Positions 52,351 through 63,658 of a DNA stretch of 64,000 nucleotides are shown one piece after another. Numbering within the stretch: position 1 is the stretch's first letter; the number at the start of each line of letters is the position of its first letter. The stretch comes from Longimicrobiales bacterium (GTDB lineage: Bacteria > Gemmatimonadota > Gemmatimonadetes > Longimicrobiales > Gaopeijiaceae): the NCBI GenBank assembly GCA_951813395.1, contig OX638356.1, forward strand, positions 3,174,501 to 3,238,500, given 5' to 3'. A program made the position numbers and the translations under genes. The notes under the pieces were generated by a model. It made no database searches. It was not told where the DNA came from and was given only the letters and a program-made list of their open reading frames with translations.

Positions 52351-55300
52351 TAGTACCCCCACTCCCTGAAGAACGAGAATCCCCAGATGCGGGCGAGTTC
52401 GAGCGAAAGATCACCCAATCCGTGATACCGTTCACGGGTGCATCGGCCCTCGTAGAACCCTTCCAGTGTCACGTCCTTCGGCATGCCGACCTCGACTCGT
52501 ACGCCACCGCTGCTCACGGGCAGTGTCGGGTCGGCGCAGAACGCCCTCTGGTAGACGCCGGTGAAGAATACATCATCCAGCAGGTACCACCCCACCTCCA
52601 CCTGAAGCGAGGACGCTCCGAACGCCGCGCTGGCCTGACTCTGCTCTGCTTGCGACACCGAGAGATGGTCCACATCGAGTTCGCGCGCAAGGAGGTACCC
52701 GAGCTGGTTGGCCACCTGTCCCCACAGAAGGTTGCGTCCGGCTCCCATCGACGCCGTCACCCCTTCGTCGATGAGCGCCGACGTCGGACGGCCCAGGAGA
52801 AGGTAGTTGACCAGGTCGGCCTCCGAGAGCGCAATCTGGGAGTCGCTGGAGAGCGTCGGGACGGGCGAAAGCAGCGTGCCCGAGATGTCCGCGGTGATCA
52901 CCAGCGGCTCGCCTTCTCTCGTGCGCAGCCGGTCTTCCGCAGTGATCGAGACGCCCGGGTTGAAGCCCGGCGTCCCCACGAACTGAAACCCGCCTTCGGT
53001 GATCCTGAGGGTGCGGGGGCCCAGGTTGTACGTGCCCCGCACCACTTCCATCCCGCCCTGGAGCGCGAGCTGGTTGCCCTGTCGGTCAAAGGTCAGAGAC
53101 AGATCGCCGGCCGTCTCCACGTTCAGCTCGCGGGAGCGCAGCCAGTTCCCTCGTCCGATCTGCACGTCGATCAGGACGCGAAGGTTCTGCAGGAACTGAT
53201 TCCGGGACCGGACGGGGTCGGTGCCGGCGTCCTCGTCTTGCTCGGTGGAACCAATCTGGGCCGTGGCGGCACTGAAAAAGATCGGGTCATAGAGATCGAC
53301 CACCTGGGCGGCGCGCTGGAACTCCTCGATGAAGACCGTGCCATCGGTAACGGTGATGGCGCCCTCGACAAAGGGAGCGTTGTAGGCTCCGGTCAGCGTG
53401 ATCGAGTCGCCGCTCATCGCCGCTTCCATGTCCCGGCGATCAATCGCCTGGAACTCGCGAGCCCAGAAGGCAAGGTCGAGCTGCACATCGCTGAACCGCT
53501 CCGCGTTGATCCTGCCGCGCACGTCCAGCGTGCCGCCGGACACCACGGATCCGTCCACCTCAACGGTTCCGTCGGTGCTGAGTTGCATACCGATGTCAAC
53601 GTCCGTGAGACGCACACCGAGAGGCGCCAGGAGACCCGTCCCGTCCGCAAGGAGAAGTGTCCCGGCGGGTTCGAAATCCGACGGCGTCCCACGCAGTCGG
53701 ACGTTACCGGTCAGGTGCCCCTCGATGTCCTCCATCCCCTTGATCACACCCAGGACCATTGCGGCCGGAAAGGAGTCGACGACGATGTCGAGATCTACGT
53801 CGCGGTCCGGGATCCGGTCCTCCACCGCCACCAGGCGAAGATCCAGCGGCACCGAGCCGTTGACGCGAAGTCTGCGGCCCGCGTGAACCCAGGAATCCAG
53901 CTCCAGCGTGACACTCCCGTCCGCGTAGCGCCCACTCGCGGCCACGGTGTCGAACCCCACGGCCCCGTACGCGACATCGCCGACCCTGAGCGAACCCGTC
54001 CACCGGGGATCGGGGCCCGGGCCGCTCGCGCGCAAGTCGGCCGACACGGTGCCCGCGGGCGGTTCCGCCATCTGCAGGAGCCTCCCCACCACCGCCAGAT
54101 CGAGGTTGGCGACGTCCAGCTCGAAGTCCGAGTCGCCGCCCTCGCGGGCCAGGCGGCCGTCGGCGTACATCCTCAATCCGTCGGTCCCGGGGCGGATGAG
54201 GCCGAAATCGTTGACGGTCACCGCGGCATCGTTCCACTCGAAGCTGGCCGGGCCCATGAGGCCCCAGCGCCGGTCCGGCAGTACCAGCGTCAAGCGGTCG
54301 AGATCGAGCCGCCCGCCGTCGTCGTCCAGTCGAAGCACGGCCTGGGCCTCGTAGGATTCCGAATCGGAGCGGGCCAGGAATGTGTGGAGCCGTCCCCCCG
54401 CGCCCAGCGCATACGTTGCCGTGACCCGGGCCGAATCGAGCGCGCGGTCGTCCAGCAGGATGGAGTCGGCCGTGATCGTGCCGTCCAGCAGCAGTTGCGG
54501 AGGTGGGCGGGCGGGTGCGCCCGGGGACGGGCGAGGAGCGATCCACGAGGGTGAGACGTTGAGGCCCTCCGCGGTGAAGTCGGCATGCAGCGTGCGGGCC
54601 GAATTGACGCCGTATTGCAGTGCCTCGATGGTGGCGGTGGTGCGTGCCGAAAGGTCCCCGATAGCGCCCGCGAGGCGGATTTCGCCGAGCACCCTGCCGT
54701 CGAAGCGGATCTCGCGCGCCGACGGGAAGGTGTCCGGATCGACACCGTCGAACTGGATCATCACGTCCTGTTCCACGGTCGTCAACTCGTCCCAGGCGAC
54801 CAGATCTTCACCGATGAAGAGGGGGCGAAGCGGATGGATCGAGGGCGACGACAGGGACAGAACCACCCCTTCGTCCTCCACATCGGGCACCAGCCCCAGG
54901 CTCCCCCCCCGGCTCCGTACCACGAATCCTCCCGCATCGGCAAAAAGGGACTCCACGTGCAGGAGCCCACCGTCGTCCGCCCAGATGCTTACGCCGACCG
55001 AATCAAGCCGCAGCGCTCCGATTGTGGACGGGCCCATCTCGAGCACGAGCGCGCCGTCGAGCGACGCGAAATCCAGGCCCCGACCGTCCAGGCTGGCGGT
55101 CCCGGACACGACGGTGGAATCCGGCAGCCCCGCAACCAGCTCCGAGAGCCGCAGAGCTTCGGCCGAGGCGGTCAACCGATACCCGGCAGCCGGATCGCGG
55201 ACATTGACCACGCCTCGCAGGTCCAGCGCACCCGCGGTGGTCTGCAAGCTGGCAAGCACATCCAATTCATCCAGGCTCCCCGCCACGAAAACGGTACCGT

Positions 55301-56897
55301 CCACGTCGCCGCTCAACGGAAGGTCGGGATCGAACTCGCGGACAAGAGAGAGCGACAGAGGAGAAAGCGATGCCTCCAGGTCCACCACCGACACCGCGGT
55401 ATCGCCAAAGAGCGTGCCCTCGATGCCCACGGCACTGCGGGTGTCGGCATCCAGCGCGTGGTTCACGGCCGCCCTGATCTCGATGCCGCTGCGAAGTTCA
55501 CCCGTGGCCTCGAGGCTTATCGCTCCGCGACCGGTCCAGGGAATCGCGGGGTAGAAGGCGGCCAGCGCTTCATAGTCGAGGGCGTCAACCTCGAGCGCGA
55601 CGCCCTCCAGCCCCCAGGATCCCAGGAGCGTCCCACCTCCGGAAACCACCGCGATGGTGTCGCCTGCGTCCTCTCGGAGCATCGCCAGGGTGCCGTCGAC
55701 CGCGAGACGCCCGGGAACCCCGTCGATGCCGAGATCACCTGCCAGCAGTCCGGAAACCGGCACGCTCACACCGAGCCACTGCTCCACTTCAGCCGTCGTC
55801 AACACCTCCGGCGCCACACGCAGACCACGGAACCGGACGGAGTCACCCAGGGACACCCCCCCGTCGATCGCCACGAGTCCCGACTCGGCCTCCAGGACGC
55901 CGGAGTCCACATCGATGTGCACTCCGTCGCCGTCGACCTCTATTCGTGCCGCGCCCGAGGCTGTTTCCTGGTCGAACCGCTCTTCGATCCAATGAATATC
56001 CACCAGGGCGAGTTGCTCGAACTGGAGATCGAAAACATATGCACCGCCGGAAACACCGCCCTCCCCGCCCGCCGCACCGCCGACGTATGAGAGGCTGCCG
56101 CGCCCAACCGACCCCGGCAGCCGGAATTGGTCCGCGGCCAGTGTGATTCCCTCGGCGCCCATCTCGAGTGCGCCCTGGATCCCGGCCAGCTCCAACCGTC
56201 CGGCGCCGACCGGGAACGAGAGGCCCGCGCGCTCCACCTCTGCCGTGAAGGAGCGCTCCCGGCCGGGCCGGTAGTCGACCCGTGCCAGTTCCACCTCGAT
56301 TCGCTCCACGTTCGACTCGCGGCCGGTCTCGTCCCTCAGGGTCACCGTGCCGCCGTGAATCATCGCACCCCTGACGACCAGGACCGGATCCGCCGGCTGG
56401 TCTGGTGCGGACGCATCGGGGGGGTCCTCGTCGGGGCTTCGCCGGCGCAGCAGTCCCGCCAGGTCGACGCGTTCGCCGGGAGCGGGCTCGAGATTGACTA
56501 CCGGGCCCCATAGCTCGAGGTCGGCAATGGCGGGCGGACCCATGACCAGCTCCGCCACCGAATAGCGCGCGCGCAGAGAGTCGGCGACCAGGACGGGGCG
56601 CCCAAGGCTGTCCGTGACTTCCAGATCGACCAGCGTGGCGCCGCCGAGTATGCCTCCGGGCCCCACGGAACCGACGCGAATCGTGCCGTTGATCGCGGGA
56701 CGCAACTTCTCCAGGGCCCATTCCAGCGCCAGCCCCCGCCCGGTCCCTGTCCGGCTGATCGCGAGGGCGGCGGTCACGCCGACAACAAACAGGATGCTCG
56801 CCGCCAGGATGGTCCGTTTCAGCGCCGCCGCCAGCCACGCCCAACTTCCCTTCCGGGCGCTTCCCTCGGCCTGTGAAGAAGTGGGCATGTCATTCAT
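52350..56897 (-). CDS. TamB-like translocation/assembly module protein
   Basis: 1515 residues. One N-terminal membrane helix ([19 protein letters not shown]) is followed by a very long beta-rich periplasmic region of AsmA/TamB-type repeats ([20 protein letters not shown] near the start). The C-terminal TamB domain ends with [40 protein letters not shown], and a final segment [19 protein letters not shown]. TamB proteins bridge inner and outer membranes with TamA and take part in outer-membrane protein insertion or phospholipid transport. Its start lies 3 nt after the stop of the BamA/TamA-like gene, so the pair is co-expressed. Confidence 0.92.
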   Translation of the reverse strand: MNDMPTSSQAEGSARKGSWAWLAAALKRTILAASILFVVGVTAALAISRTGTGRGLALEWALEKLRPAINGTIRVGSVGPGGILGGATLVDLEVTDSLGRPVLVADSLRARYSVAELVMGPPAIADLELWGPVVNLEPAPGERVDLAGLLRRRSPDEDPPDASAPDQPADPVLVVRGAMIHGGTVTLRDETGRESNVERIEVELARVDYRPGRERSFTAEVERAGLSFPVGAGRLELAGIQGALEMGAEGITLAADQFRLPGSVGRGSLSYVGGAAGGEGGVSGGAYVFDLQFEQLALVDIHWIEERFDQETASGAARIEVDGDGVHIDVDSGVLEAESGLVAIDGGVSLGDSVRFRGLRVAPEVLTTAEVEQWLGVSVPVSGLLAGDLGIDGVPGRLAVDGTLAMLREDAGDTIAVVSGGGTLLGSWGLEGVALEVDALDYEALAAFYPAIPWTGRGAISLEATGELRSGIEIRAAVNHALDADTRSAVGIEGTLFGDTAVSVVDLEASLSPLSLSLVREFDPDLPLSGDVDGTVFVAGSLDELDVLASLQTTAGALDLRGVVNVRDPAAGYRLTASAEALRLSELVAGLPDSTVVSGTASLDGRGLDFASLDGALVLEMGPSTIGALRLDSVGVSIWADDGGLLHVESLFADAGGFVVRSRGGSLGLVPDVEDEGVVLSLSSPSIHPLRPLFIGEDLVAWDELTTVEQDVMIQFDGVDPDTFPSAREIRFDGRVLGEIRLAGAIGDLSARTTATIEALQYGVNSARTLHADFTAEGLNVSPSWIAPRPSPGAPARPPPQLLLDGTITADSILLDDRALDSARVTATYALGAGGRLHTFLARSDSESYEAQAVLRLDDDGGRLDLDRLTLVLPDRRWGLMGPASFEWNDAAVTVNDFGLIRPGTDGLRMYADGRLAREGGDSDFELDVANLDLAVVGRLLQMAEPPAGTVSADLRASGPGPDPRWTGSLRVGDVAYGAVGFDTVAASGRYADGSVTLELDSWVHAGRRLRVNGSVPLDLRLVAVEDRIPDRDVDLDIVVDSFPAAMVLGVIKGMEDIEGHLTGNVRLRGTPSDFEPAGTLLLADGTGLLAPLGVRLTDVDIGMQLSTDGTVEVDGSVVSGGTLDVRGRINAERFSDVQLDLAFWAREFQAIDRRDMEAAMSGDSITLTGAYNAPFVEGAITVTDGTVFIEEFQRAAQVVDLYDPIFFSAATAQIGSTEQDEDAGTDPVRSRNQFLQNLRVLIDVQIGRGNWLRSRELNVETAGDLSLTFDRQGNQLALQGGMEVVRGTYNLGPRTLRITEGGFQFVGTPGFNPGVSITAEDRLRTREGEPLVITADISGTLLSPVPTLSSDSQIALSEADLVNYLLLGRPTSALIDEGVTASMGAGRNLLWGQVANQLGYLLARELDVDHLSVSQAEQSQASAAFGASSLQVEVGWYLLDDVFFTGVYQRAFCADPTLPVSSGGVRVEVGMPKDVTLEGFYEGRCTRERYHGLGDLSLELARIWGFSFFREWGY

Positions 56898-56900
56898 GGG

Positions 56901-59144
56901 TCAAAAAGCCTGACCGATGGAGAAGTGGAGCTGGAACCGGCGGAACGAAAAGCCGGGGTCGTCTCCGAACAGCACGCGCGGCCCCAGCACCGCAAGGTCC
57001 TCCGACACCACCCAATCGATGAACTCCTGCGTTTCGCCGGGTCGTGCGATGTCGATCCGGTCCGATTCCACATCCGCGCCGGCGACGAAGGGACGAACCT
57101 GGGATGTAACGACCTGTAGCGGCTCGAGCCCGCGGAAGGAATAGGCGACATCGACCCGGACGGGCCCGAGGCGCGTGTTGTACCGCAGTCCAACGCCCGG
57201 AGACACCTCCAGATCGCGGAGATCATAGTCCTCCGGCCAGACCTGACCGACATCGACGAACGCCGCCCCGCCAAGCAATCCGTCCGCGAATTGAAGGCGA
57301 AGTTCCAGGCTGGCCTCGACGGTCGCCAGCCCGCCGATGGGCCGAACCTGGTAGAAGCCCGACCCTGCCAGCGCCGTTCCGTCGCAGATGAGTTCCCGCA
57401 CTGCGGTGGGCGGACAGGTCGGCGTACCGTCCGCCGCGCGGCGACGCAGCAGTTCCTCCACCGGAATCGACAGACTGCGCGGACCCAGCGTGCTCTGGGC
57501 AAACCCCCGCAAACTGTTCGCCCCTCCGCCATAGAATCGTTTCTGGGACGGCACCACGTTCGAAAAGCGATCCTGCCCGCTCATGCGGTCCTCCAGTCCC
57601 CCGGGACTGATCTTGCCCGCTCGCACCCTCAGGGCGAGGACCGTTCGTCGATCGATCGCCCTGTACGCGCTGCCGTCGACGAACGCCCGCACGTAGGAGT
57701 AGTCCGATCCGGTGAGCCTGTCGGCGACCTCCAGGTCCACAAGCGCCCGGAAGCCGCTCGTGGGACTGAACAGTTCGTCGGTCGCGTCCCGATTGAGCGA
57801 TAGCGCCAGGGGGGAGAGCCAATTGGTGCCGGACAGAACCTCGATATCGTCCGGAGAACATGCGAGGAACGTCGCGCAGAGCGTAACCTCCGCCGCGTAG
57901 AGGCGGCTCAACTGGGGGCGGAACCTCACGTTCGCGAAGGAGTTGATGCCCAGCGAGCGCCTGACGGTGAAATCGAGGCCGAATGCATCGCGCACGAAGA
58001 TGTTCTTGCGTGACTGCCGCTCGGCAAAGAGTCCGGCCAGAAAACTTGCCCTTCGCGAGATGAAGCTGGGCTGGTTGAAGTCGAGTCCGACGAGCCAGTT
58101 GACGCGTCCGAAAGCGTCGGTTCCGGCCTGCGAGCACAGGTGCGTCGACTGGAGAGAAGACGCGAGGAGGTTCGAGACCAGGGCCCTGGCCTGCAGAATG
58201 CGCCCACCCCCGGCGAAGTTCCGGCTGGCCCAGCGGCCCTCGATGTTAAGGCACTCCGCACTGTTGAGCCCGCCACCGACCCGCACCCGGCGTGCATCAC
58301 CCTCGACGACCTCGACGAGGATGGGCATTACCGAATCGGACGCGATGCGCGCACTGTCGGGCCCGACCCGCGCACGAGCCACGATCTCCAGCTCATGGAG
58401 GCTGCGCTGCGCCTCCCTCATCCGGCTCTCCCGGTAGAGTTCGCCTTCACGAAACGGGAGCCGATCGAGAATCACGGCCTCGTCAAGGAGTTCGTTCCCG
58501 GCGACCTGTATGGGGCCGAATGTCGTGACGGGCCCCAGGTCGACACGGTAGCTCACGGACGCCCAGTCGCTCCCCGCGGGCAGGAAGGTGCCGCGAAAGA
58601 CCTCCGCACGCGCGAAGCCCGCGTCTCGGAGCCGCCGGGACAGCGTGTCGCGGGCCTCCTGGAGGAGGAGGAAGCTGAGCGGATCGCCCACGTCAACGGG
58701 AAACTCCGCCGCGTCGGCCAGCGCCGGTGGGAGCGTGTCGCCAACGAGTGCGATCGACCCGATCCGGTATGGCTGCCCCTCATCGATCCGGAACCGGATA
58801 ACCACGCTGCCGTCGTCGGTCCGGGACAGGTCGGACTCGATGTCCACCCCGCGAAAGCCGTGCGCCAGGTAGAGCCACCGGAGCCGCTCGACGTCATCGT
58901 CCAGAACGCGGGAACTGAAATAGGACCGGTCCCGCCCCCAGTCGATCCCGAGCGCACAGGTCGTGATGGACAGTATGAACGGACAACTCGAGGATTGCGT
59001 GAACACCGCGCGACGCAGTTCAACGTCGGTGAATGCCTGGTTGCCGACGAAGTCGACGTCGGCAATCTCCTCGTCGCCGTTCTGCGCGGTCGCCTCAACC
59101 ACCAGGCCGGCGTGCCCCAGCACGGCGATGAAAGCGGTCACCAC
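56901..59144 (-). CDS. BamA/TamA-like (Omp85) outer-membrane protein
   Basis: About 747 residues if translation starts at the GTG at 59144 (or 59141), where GAGGAG sits 5-8 nt upstream and a signal peptide follows (TAFIAVLGHAGLVVEATAQ). ATGs at 59264/59270 would add a long basic leader. POTRA domains follow (IADVDFVGNQAFTDVELRRA; YRIGSIALVGDTLP; TFGPIQVAGNELLDEAVILD), then a 16-strand barrel with the Omp85 signature FYGGGANSLRGFAQ and a C-terminal strand ending FQLHFSIGQAF. Two extra cysteines in the first POTRA (SSCPFILSITTC) are unusual. Pairing with TamB makes TamA the better name than BamA. Confidence 0.9.
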   Translation of the reverse strand: MVTAFIAVLGHAGLVVEATAQNGDEEIADVDFVGNQAFTDVELRRAVFTQSSSCPFILSITTCALGIDWGRDRSYFSSRVLDDDVERLRWLYLAHGFRGVDIESDLSRTDDGSVVIRFRIDEGQPYRIGSIALVGDTLPPALADAAEFPVDVGDPLSFLLLQEARDTLSRRLRDAGFARAEVFRGTFLPAGSDWASVSYRVDLGPVTTFGPIQVAGNELLDEAVILDRLPFREGELYRESRMREAQRSLHELEIVARARVGPDSARIASDSVMPILVEVVEGDARRVRVGGGLNSAECLNIEGRWASRNFAGGGRILQARALVSNLLASSLQSTHLCSQAGTDAFGRVNWLVGLDFNQPSFISRRASFLAGLFAERQSRKNIFVRDAFGLDFTVRRSLGINSFANVRFRPQLSRLYAAEVTLCATFLACSPDDIEVLSGTNWLSPLALSLNRDATDELFSPTSGFRALVDLEVADRLTGSDYSYVRAFVDGSAYRAIDRRTVLALRVRAGKISPGGLEDRMSGQDRFSNVVPSQKRFYGGGANSLRGFAQSTLGPRSLSIPVEELLRRRAADGTPTCPPTAVRELICDGTALAGSGFYQVRPIGGLATVEASLELRLQFADGLLGGAAFVDVGQVWPEDYDLRDLEVSPGVGLRYNTRLGPVRVDVAYSFRGLEPLQVVTSQVRPFVAGADVESDRIDIARPGETQEFIDWVVSEDLAVLGPRVLFGDDPGFSFRRFQLHFSIGQAF

Positions 59145-59311
59145 CGTGGCTCCTCGAGCCTGCAGCGCAGCTACCGGCCCTCCGTCGCGCCCTGCCGGGC
59201 CGGCGCCTCGCCGCTCCCGGTCCTGGGGCGGCTTCGTCCACGGGCTACCAGGGGTCTTGGCCATCTTCATCCTGCCGATCACCTTTTCCACGAACACGCG
59301 GAAGGTATCGC

Positions 59312-60139
59312 CTATCTGCCCGCGATGGAGTACCGCCGACGTCCGGCCGGCTGGAACTCCCCGGCTTCGTTTGAATAAAGATACGCAGTGGCCTCCAGGC
59401 CCGATGCCAGCACCCGGATCAGGTTGAGCGAGTTCCTTCCCTCCTCGCTCCCGCGCCCGCGGCTGGACGTGGCGGTCCCGGCCAGCACAACGGGCACGCC
59501 GCCGCTCGCGGTTTCGGGGCCGGTCCGGCTCCAGCCCAGGTGCGTGCGGTGGATATGCCCCGAGAGAACAAGATCTACCCTCCACTTCCCAAGTTTGTTC
59601 AACACCCGATGGGCTCCCCGCATCGGGGCCGCCGAGTCTCCATCGGCCGGCTTGACGAGATTGTGATGGACAACGAGGACCCGAAGTGCCCCTTCCGGAG
59701 CCGCGCTGAACGCGTTGGCCGCGAAGTCCAGCTGTTTGCGACGGAGCCGGCCGTTGACGATGGCCGACAGCGGCGCCGAGGAGTTGAGGGCGACAAGACG
59801 CACATGCCGCGCACCGTCTCGCGGCTTCACGTCGAGCACCGTGTTCAACTCGGGCGCGATGTTGGCGCGGTAGTTTCGGTACGGCGCAAACAGTCTTTCC
59901 CACACACGATACAGGGGGACATCGTGATTCCCCGCGGTGGCCACCAGCGGGCGCGGCCCCAGGTCATCGAGAAACGCCCTGGCCGCTCTGTATTCGCCGA
60001 CTTTGGCGCGTTGGGTCAGGTCCCCCGAAACAACAACCGCGTCGGGATCCCGCTCGTCCACGAAACGCAGGAGCGCGTTCCTGACCACCGGCAGGTGCGG
60101 TTTTCCGAAATGGATATCCGAGACATGGAGGATAGTCAC
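59312..60139 (-). CDS. Calcineurin-like metallophosphoesterase
   Basis: 275 residues from a GTG overlapping the lgt stop (GTGA). All metal-binding motifs of the family are present: TILHVSDIHFGKPH, VVVSGDLTQRA, VATAGNHDVP, VVHHNL and LVLSGHIHRTHLG. It is probably cytoplasmic, with two divalent metals. CpdA-like cyclic-nucleotide and UDP-diacylglucosamine hydrolases share the motifs; the substrate cannot be chosen. The C-terminal tail is EFQPAGRRRYSIAGR. A 167-nt gap follows before the Omp85 gene. Confidence 0.92.
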   Translation of the reverse strand: MTILHVSDIHFGKPHLPVVRNALLRFVDERDPDAVVVSGDLTQRAKVGEYRAARAFLDDLGPRPLVATAGNHDVPLYRVWERLFAPYRNYRANIAPELNTVLDVKPRDGARHVRLVALNSSAPLSAIVNGRLRRKQLDFAANAFSAAPEGALRVLVVHHNLVKPADGDSAAPMRGAHRVLNKLGKWRVDLVLSGHIHRTHLGWSRTGPETASGGVPVVLAGTATSSRGRGSEEGRNSLNLIRVLASGLEATAYLYSNEAGEFQPAGRRRYSIAGR

Positions 60140-60984
60140 ACGGACGCTGTGCCCTTCCCTCTCCCGAGTTTCAACATCCAGACGGCGCCGAATGCGACCA
60201 GGAACAGGGATATCATCTGCGCCAGGGTGAATACACCGAAGAAGCGGTCGTCCTTGGCCCTGAAGATCTCCACGAAGAAGCGCTCGGCGCCGGCCAGCGC
60301 CAGCCACATCATGAACAGCCAGCCGGCACTGTGATTGTGACCGCGCAAGCGCCACAGGAGCAGGAAGATCAGCGTGGAGATAGCCGTCTCGTATAACTGG
60401 GTGGGATGCACGGGCAGGACCTCTCCGTACCGTTCGATCATCGCCGGATCGACCGTAATCCCGAACTGGCTGCTTATCACGCTTGCGGTGCTGGGCGTCG
60501 GGCCGTTGGGAAACGCGACGCCAACCCAGGAGTCGGTCGGCCGGCCGTAGTCGTCCCCTACGAGAAAGCAGCCCAAGCGCCCAACCGCGTAGGCCAGCGC
60601 CAGCGCGGGCGCCGCGGCATCGGCCGTCTTGCCGAGGGGCAGTTCGAGTTTGCGAATCTGCCAGACGACGAGCGCTGCGGCGAGCAGGAATCCGCCGTAC
60701 CAGACCGCGCCGCCACGGGCGAACAGCACCCCCGTCGGATCGGCGAGCAGGCGCGGATAGTTGAGAAGCGCGTAGTAGATTCTCGCGCCGACGAGACCGC
60801 CGATCACCGCCCAGAACACAAGGCTCCACGCGATATCAGGATTGTGCCCCTCCCGCGCCAGGCCGGCCCTGAGCACGTAACCCGCCGTCAGGAACGACAG
60901 CATCATCATCACGCCGAAGGTCGTGATCGGCGCACCGGCGCCGATCGGGAACCACTCGGGAAGGTGAAAGAGATTGGGATACAC
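60136..60984 (-). CDS. lgt: Prolipoprotein diacylglyceryl transferase
   Basis: 282 residues, GTG start. Lgt attaches diacylglycerol to the lipobox cysteine of prolipoproteins, the first step of lipoprotein maturation; this window alone encodes about ten predicted substrates. About seven membrane helices. Key motifs: ARIYYALLNYP, the Lgt signature GRLGCFLVGDDYGRPTD, and VLPVHPTQLYETAISTL. It lies 14 nt after tsaD and overlaps the phosphoesterase gene. Confidence 0.97.
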   Translation of the reverse strand: MYPNLFHLPEWFPIGAGAPITTFGVMMMLSFLTAGYVLRAGLAREGHNPDIAWSLVFWAVIGGLVGARIYYALLNYPRLLADPTGVLFARGGAVWYGGFLLAAALVVWQIRKLELPLGKTADAAAPALALAYAVGRLGCFLVGDDYGRPTDSWVGVAFPNGPTPSTASVISSQFGITVDPAMIERYGEVLPVHPTQLYETAISTLIFLLLWRLRGHNHSAGWLFMMWLALAGAERFFVEIFRAKDDRFFGVFTLAQMISLFLVAFGAVWMLKLGRGKGTASV

Positions 60985-60998
60985 GGCGCCCTGCCTTG

Positions 60999-62129
60999 TT
61001 ACTGGGAATCTCGGCCGGGAGGAATTCCCGGTAGGGGTGTTCGGCCCGCAGCTCCGCCTCGCTTCCCGGGCCGCCAGCGGACCATGCCGGGGATACGCAC
61101 TCTGGCCGTTGCCTCTTCCAGGCCCGTGCCCACCCCCGCCTGCAACCGAAAAAGACCGGCACGCGCGATCATCGCGCCGTTGTCCATCGACAGTCTGGGA
61201 GACCCCGCGAACAGTCGGCCGCGCCGCCCCAGACCCCTTCGGATCCGGGCCCTCAGCGCGCCGTTTGCGGCGACACCTCCTCCCAACAGGACGCGGTTGC
61301 AGCCCACGGCCGCCGTGGCCGCCAGCGCCTTGCCCGCCAGCACATCGACGGCGGCGGCCTGAAAGGAGGCGGCCAGGTGCGGTCGTTCCGCATCGATGGC
61401 ACCGGCCTGTTCCAGGCGCATCACCGTCCGCGCGACGGCCGTCTTCAACCCGGAGAACGAGAAGTCGAAATCTCCCGGCGCGGCCGCCGAGGATCCGTCA
61501 CCCACACCTGCGATCCTGTCGAGCATGGGGCGTGGAAACGCGTAGCGGCCGGGGTCACCGGATACGGCGGCCGCGGAAACGGCGGGCCCACCCGGGTAGG
61601 GCAGGCCGAGGAGCTTGCCCACCTTGTCGAACGCCTCGCCGGCGGCATCGTCCCGCGTCTCGCCCATCAGGTGGTAGCTGCCCCATCCGGGAACCCAGAT
61701 CAGGAGCGTGTGCCCTCCGGAGACGAGGAGCGCGACAAAGGGCGGTTCTGCATCGGAATCCTCCAGCACCGGTCCGAAAACGTGCCCTTCCATGTGGTGG
61801 ACCGGGATCATGGGAATGCCGAGCGCGAGCGCCGACGCACGTGTCCAGGTCACTCCGACCAGGAGCGCGCCGATCAGCCCCGGGCCCGCCGCCACCGCGA
61901 TGGCGCCCAGATCCCGACGGTCGATGCCGGCTTCGCCAAGAGCAGCCGCCACGACCGGTTCGATCCGCACAAGGTGGTCCCGCGCGGCAAGTTCCGGAAC
62001 CACCCCACCGTAGATCCGGTGTACGTCCTGCGAGTGCACCACAAGGCTCCGGATGGCCCCGTCGGGGTCCAGGACGGCCGCCGATGTCTCGTCGCACGTG
62101 GTCTCGATCCCCAGAATCGGCCTCGTCAA
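60999..62129 (-). CDS. tsaD: tRNA N6-threonylcarbamoyladenosine transferase TsaD
   Basis: 376 residues from a TTG overlapping the YbbR stop (TTGA). TsaD moves the threonylcarbamoyl group onto A37 of tRNAs that read ANN codons. The ASKHA fold carries LGIETTCDETSAAVLDPDG, the iron-binding HHMEGH, LLVSGGHTLLIWVPG, FDKVGKLLGLPYPGGP and LLGGGVAANGALR. The C-terminus is extended by ~30 arginine/glycine-rich residues beyond the usual end. Partners TsaB and TsaE are not in the window. Confidence 0.97.
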   Translation of the reverse strand: MTRPILGIETTCDETSAAVLDPDGAIRSLVVHSQDVHRIYGGVVPELAARDHLVRIEPVVAAALGEAGIDRRDLGAIAVAAGPGLIGALLVGVTWTRASALALGIPMIPVHHMEGHVFGPVLEDSDAEPPFVALLVSGGHTLLIWVPGWGSYHLMGETRDDAAGEAFDKVGKLLGLPYPGGPAVSAAAVSGDPGRYAFPRPMLDRIAGVGDGSSAAAPGDFDFSFSGLKTAVARTVMRLEQAGAIDAERPHLAASFQAAAVDVLAGKALAATAAVGCNRVLLGGGVAANGALRARIRRGLGRRGRLFAGSPRLSMDNGAMIARAGLFRLQAGVGTGLEEATARVRIPGMVRWRPGKRGGAAGRTPLPGIPPGRDSQ

Positions 62130-63079
62130 GGCTCCTCCTCACGCCGTACCGATACCGAGTCCGAACCGACAACCCCTTCGATCCACTGCGGGATGCCACT
62201 CAGGACGATGGGCACCCGGACATCTTCCGCCTCTTCGAGCAAGCGCAGCAGTTCATCGACGGCCGTGACCACGCGCAATCCGAGCGCGGCCGAATCCATC
62301 CGCGCCAGCAGCTCGCCGGCCCCGTACAGTGTGACCGCAACGGTGTCGGGATCCACCACCAGATCGCCACCACCCGGGACTGCGACCTGCAACGTCACGA
62401 CCCGGCTCTGCTTCGGAGCAACTTCTACGCTCACGGTGGCGGAAACCGGGTTCACCGCCAGTCCTCCAAGGCCTGCGGTATCGAGCGCGACATCGAACCG
62501 CCCGGATCCCGTGAGCCGGCTCAGGTCGAAGGGCTCGAGGAATACCGTCTCCAACTCGTCGACGACCGAGGCAGCGCCCCGTACCCTGGTAAAGAGGAGG
62601 TTGGCGCGCGGCTCGGACACCATCGCAAGCGAATCCGGCAATGAACCCCTCAGGCGGACCGAAACGGGGATCTCTTCCTCCTTGTTCCTCTCGAACAGCA
62701 GCCGCACGGAGCTGGGCGCAAAGTTCTCGATCGTGACGCTGCTCCTGTCGACGTTGCTCACCCAGTCGGGAATCAGCGTGACGACCGAATCCTCGCTCAG
62801 GACCGAATCCACGCGGATCACCATTGCGGGCTGAGACATCGCCACGCGTACCAGCTCACCCTGCGGCCCGCTGACGCTCATCTGCACGGTCTGCGGCAGC
62901 GGCGCCTCCTTCAGAAACCAGTCACGGTGAACCTGTTCCACCCTGACCTCCACATCGGGTATGGTCAGGCGGCTGACGCGGTCGTCGGTCAGGCGCATGG
63001 TGACCCAAAGCAGCACGGCAAGCGCCAATGCGGCGATCTTGAGCCGCCAGTTGCGAACGATCATCCCCGACAGGGACAC
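62126..63079 (-). CDS. YbbR/CdaR-like domain protein
   Basis: 317 residues with one N-terminal membrane helix (LKIAALALAVLLWVTMRL) and then repeated YbbR domains of ~80 residues (PDVEVRVEQVHRDWFLKE; VQMSVSGPQGELVRV; VAVTLYGAGELLARMDS). In Firmicutes such proteins regulate the di-adenylate cyclase CdaA and are encoded beside it; no cyclase is in this window, so it could lie elsewhere or the role may differ. Start GTG 63079, with ATG 63064 as an alternative. It sits 3 nt after tlpA. Confidence 0.88.
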   Translation of the reverse strand: MSLSGMIVRNWRLKIAALALAVLLWVTMRLTDDRVSRLTIPDVEVRVEQVHRDWFLKEAPLPQTVQMSVSGPQGELVRVAMSQPAMVIRVDSVLSEDSVVTLIPDWVSNVDRSSVTIENFAPSSVRLLFERNKEEEIPVSVRLRGSLPDSLAMVSEPRANLLFTRVRGAASVVDELETVFLEPFDLSRLTGSGRFDVALDTAGLGGLAVNPVSATVSVEVAPKQSRVVTLQVAVPGGGDLVVDPDTVAVTLYGAGELLARMDSAALGLRVVTAVDELLRLLEEAEDVRVPIVLSGIPQWIEGVVGSDSVSVRREEEP

Positions 63080-63082
63080 GCT

Positions 63083-63658
63083 TCACCTGGCTCCCGCCAG
63101 GCGGCGAACCAGCGCGATGTTGGACTCCGAATCCCACGCGGTCGGCCCGGCAACCTTCTTGTAGATGACGCCGTCCGGACCGATAACGAACGATTCCGGC
63201 ACGCCCGACGTCTGGTAGAGGTGCTGGATGCCCCCCGACGGATCCAGGAGGACGGGAAACGTCAGCGCCAGATCCCTCGCGAAAGCGACCGGTTCCCCAC
63301 CGACGTTGCCCGACGAATCCACGCTTCCTGCGGGAGCATCGATACTGATGGCCGCAATCTCGAAGTCATCGCGCGAAAACCGGTCGTAGAGACGTTGCAT
63401 GGAGGGCATCTCCTCTCTGCACGGCGCGCACCATGTGGCCCAGACGTTGAGGAGGACGACCTTGCCGCGGAAATCCTCCAGGGTGACCGGGTTCCCCTCG
63501 GCATCGGTCACCTCGAAGCCCGGCGCGGGGTATCCGGACACGACCGGCTGGATACGACCACGGGTCAGCCAGGCTGCCAGGATCACTCCCGCTACAAAGA
63601 CACCGGCCAGGAGGTACGGTGCCCGGTTCCGGATGCTCGCACGGGGTGTTCGGGACAT
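63083..63658 (-). CDS. TlpA-like membrane-anchored thioredoxin
   Basis: 191 residues from the ATG at 63658, which overlaps the PASTA-protein stop (TGATG). One membrane anchor (APYLLAGVFVAGVILAAWL) is followed by an AhpC/TSA-type thioredoxin fold: PAPGFEVTDAEGNPVTLEDF, KVVLLNVWATWCAPCREEMP with the redox pair CAPC, and the cis-proline in SGVPESFVIGPDG. It reduces thiols in the periplasm, typically for cytochrome c maturation or general disulfide repair. Unlike the DsbA-like protein at 21066-21749 it lacks the helical insertion typical of oxidases. Confidence 0.93.
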   Translation of the reverse strand: MSRTPRASIRNRAPYLLAGVFVAGVILAAWLTRGRIQPVVSGYPAPGFEVTDAEGNPVTLEDFRGKVVLLNVWATWCAPCREEMPSMQRLYDRFSRDDFEIAAISIDAPAGSVDSSGNVGGEPVAFARDLALTFPVLLDPSGGIQHLYQTSGVPESFVIGPDGVIYKKVAGPTAWDSESNIALVRRLAGAR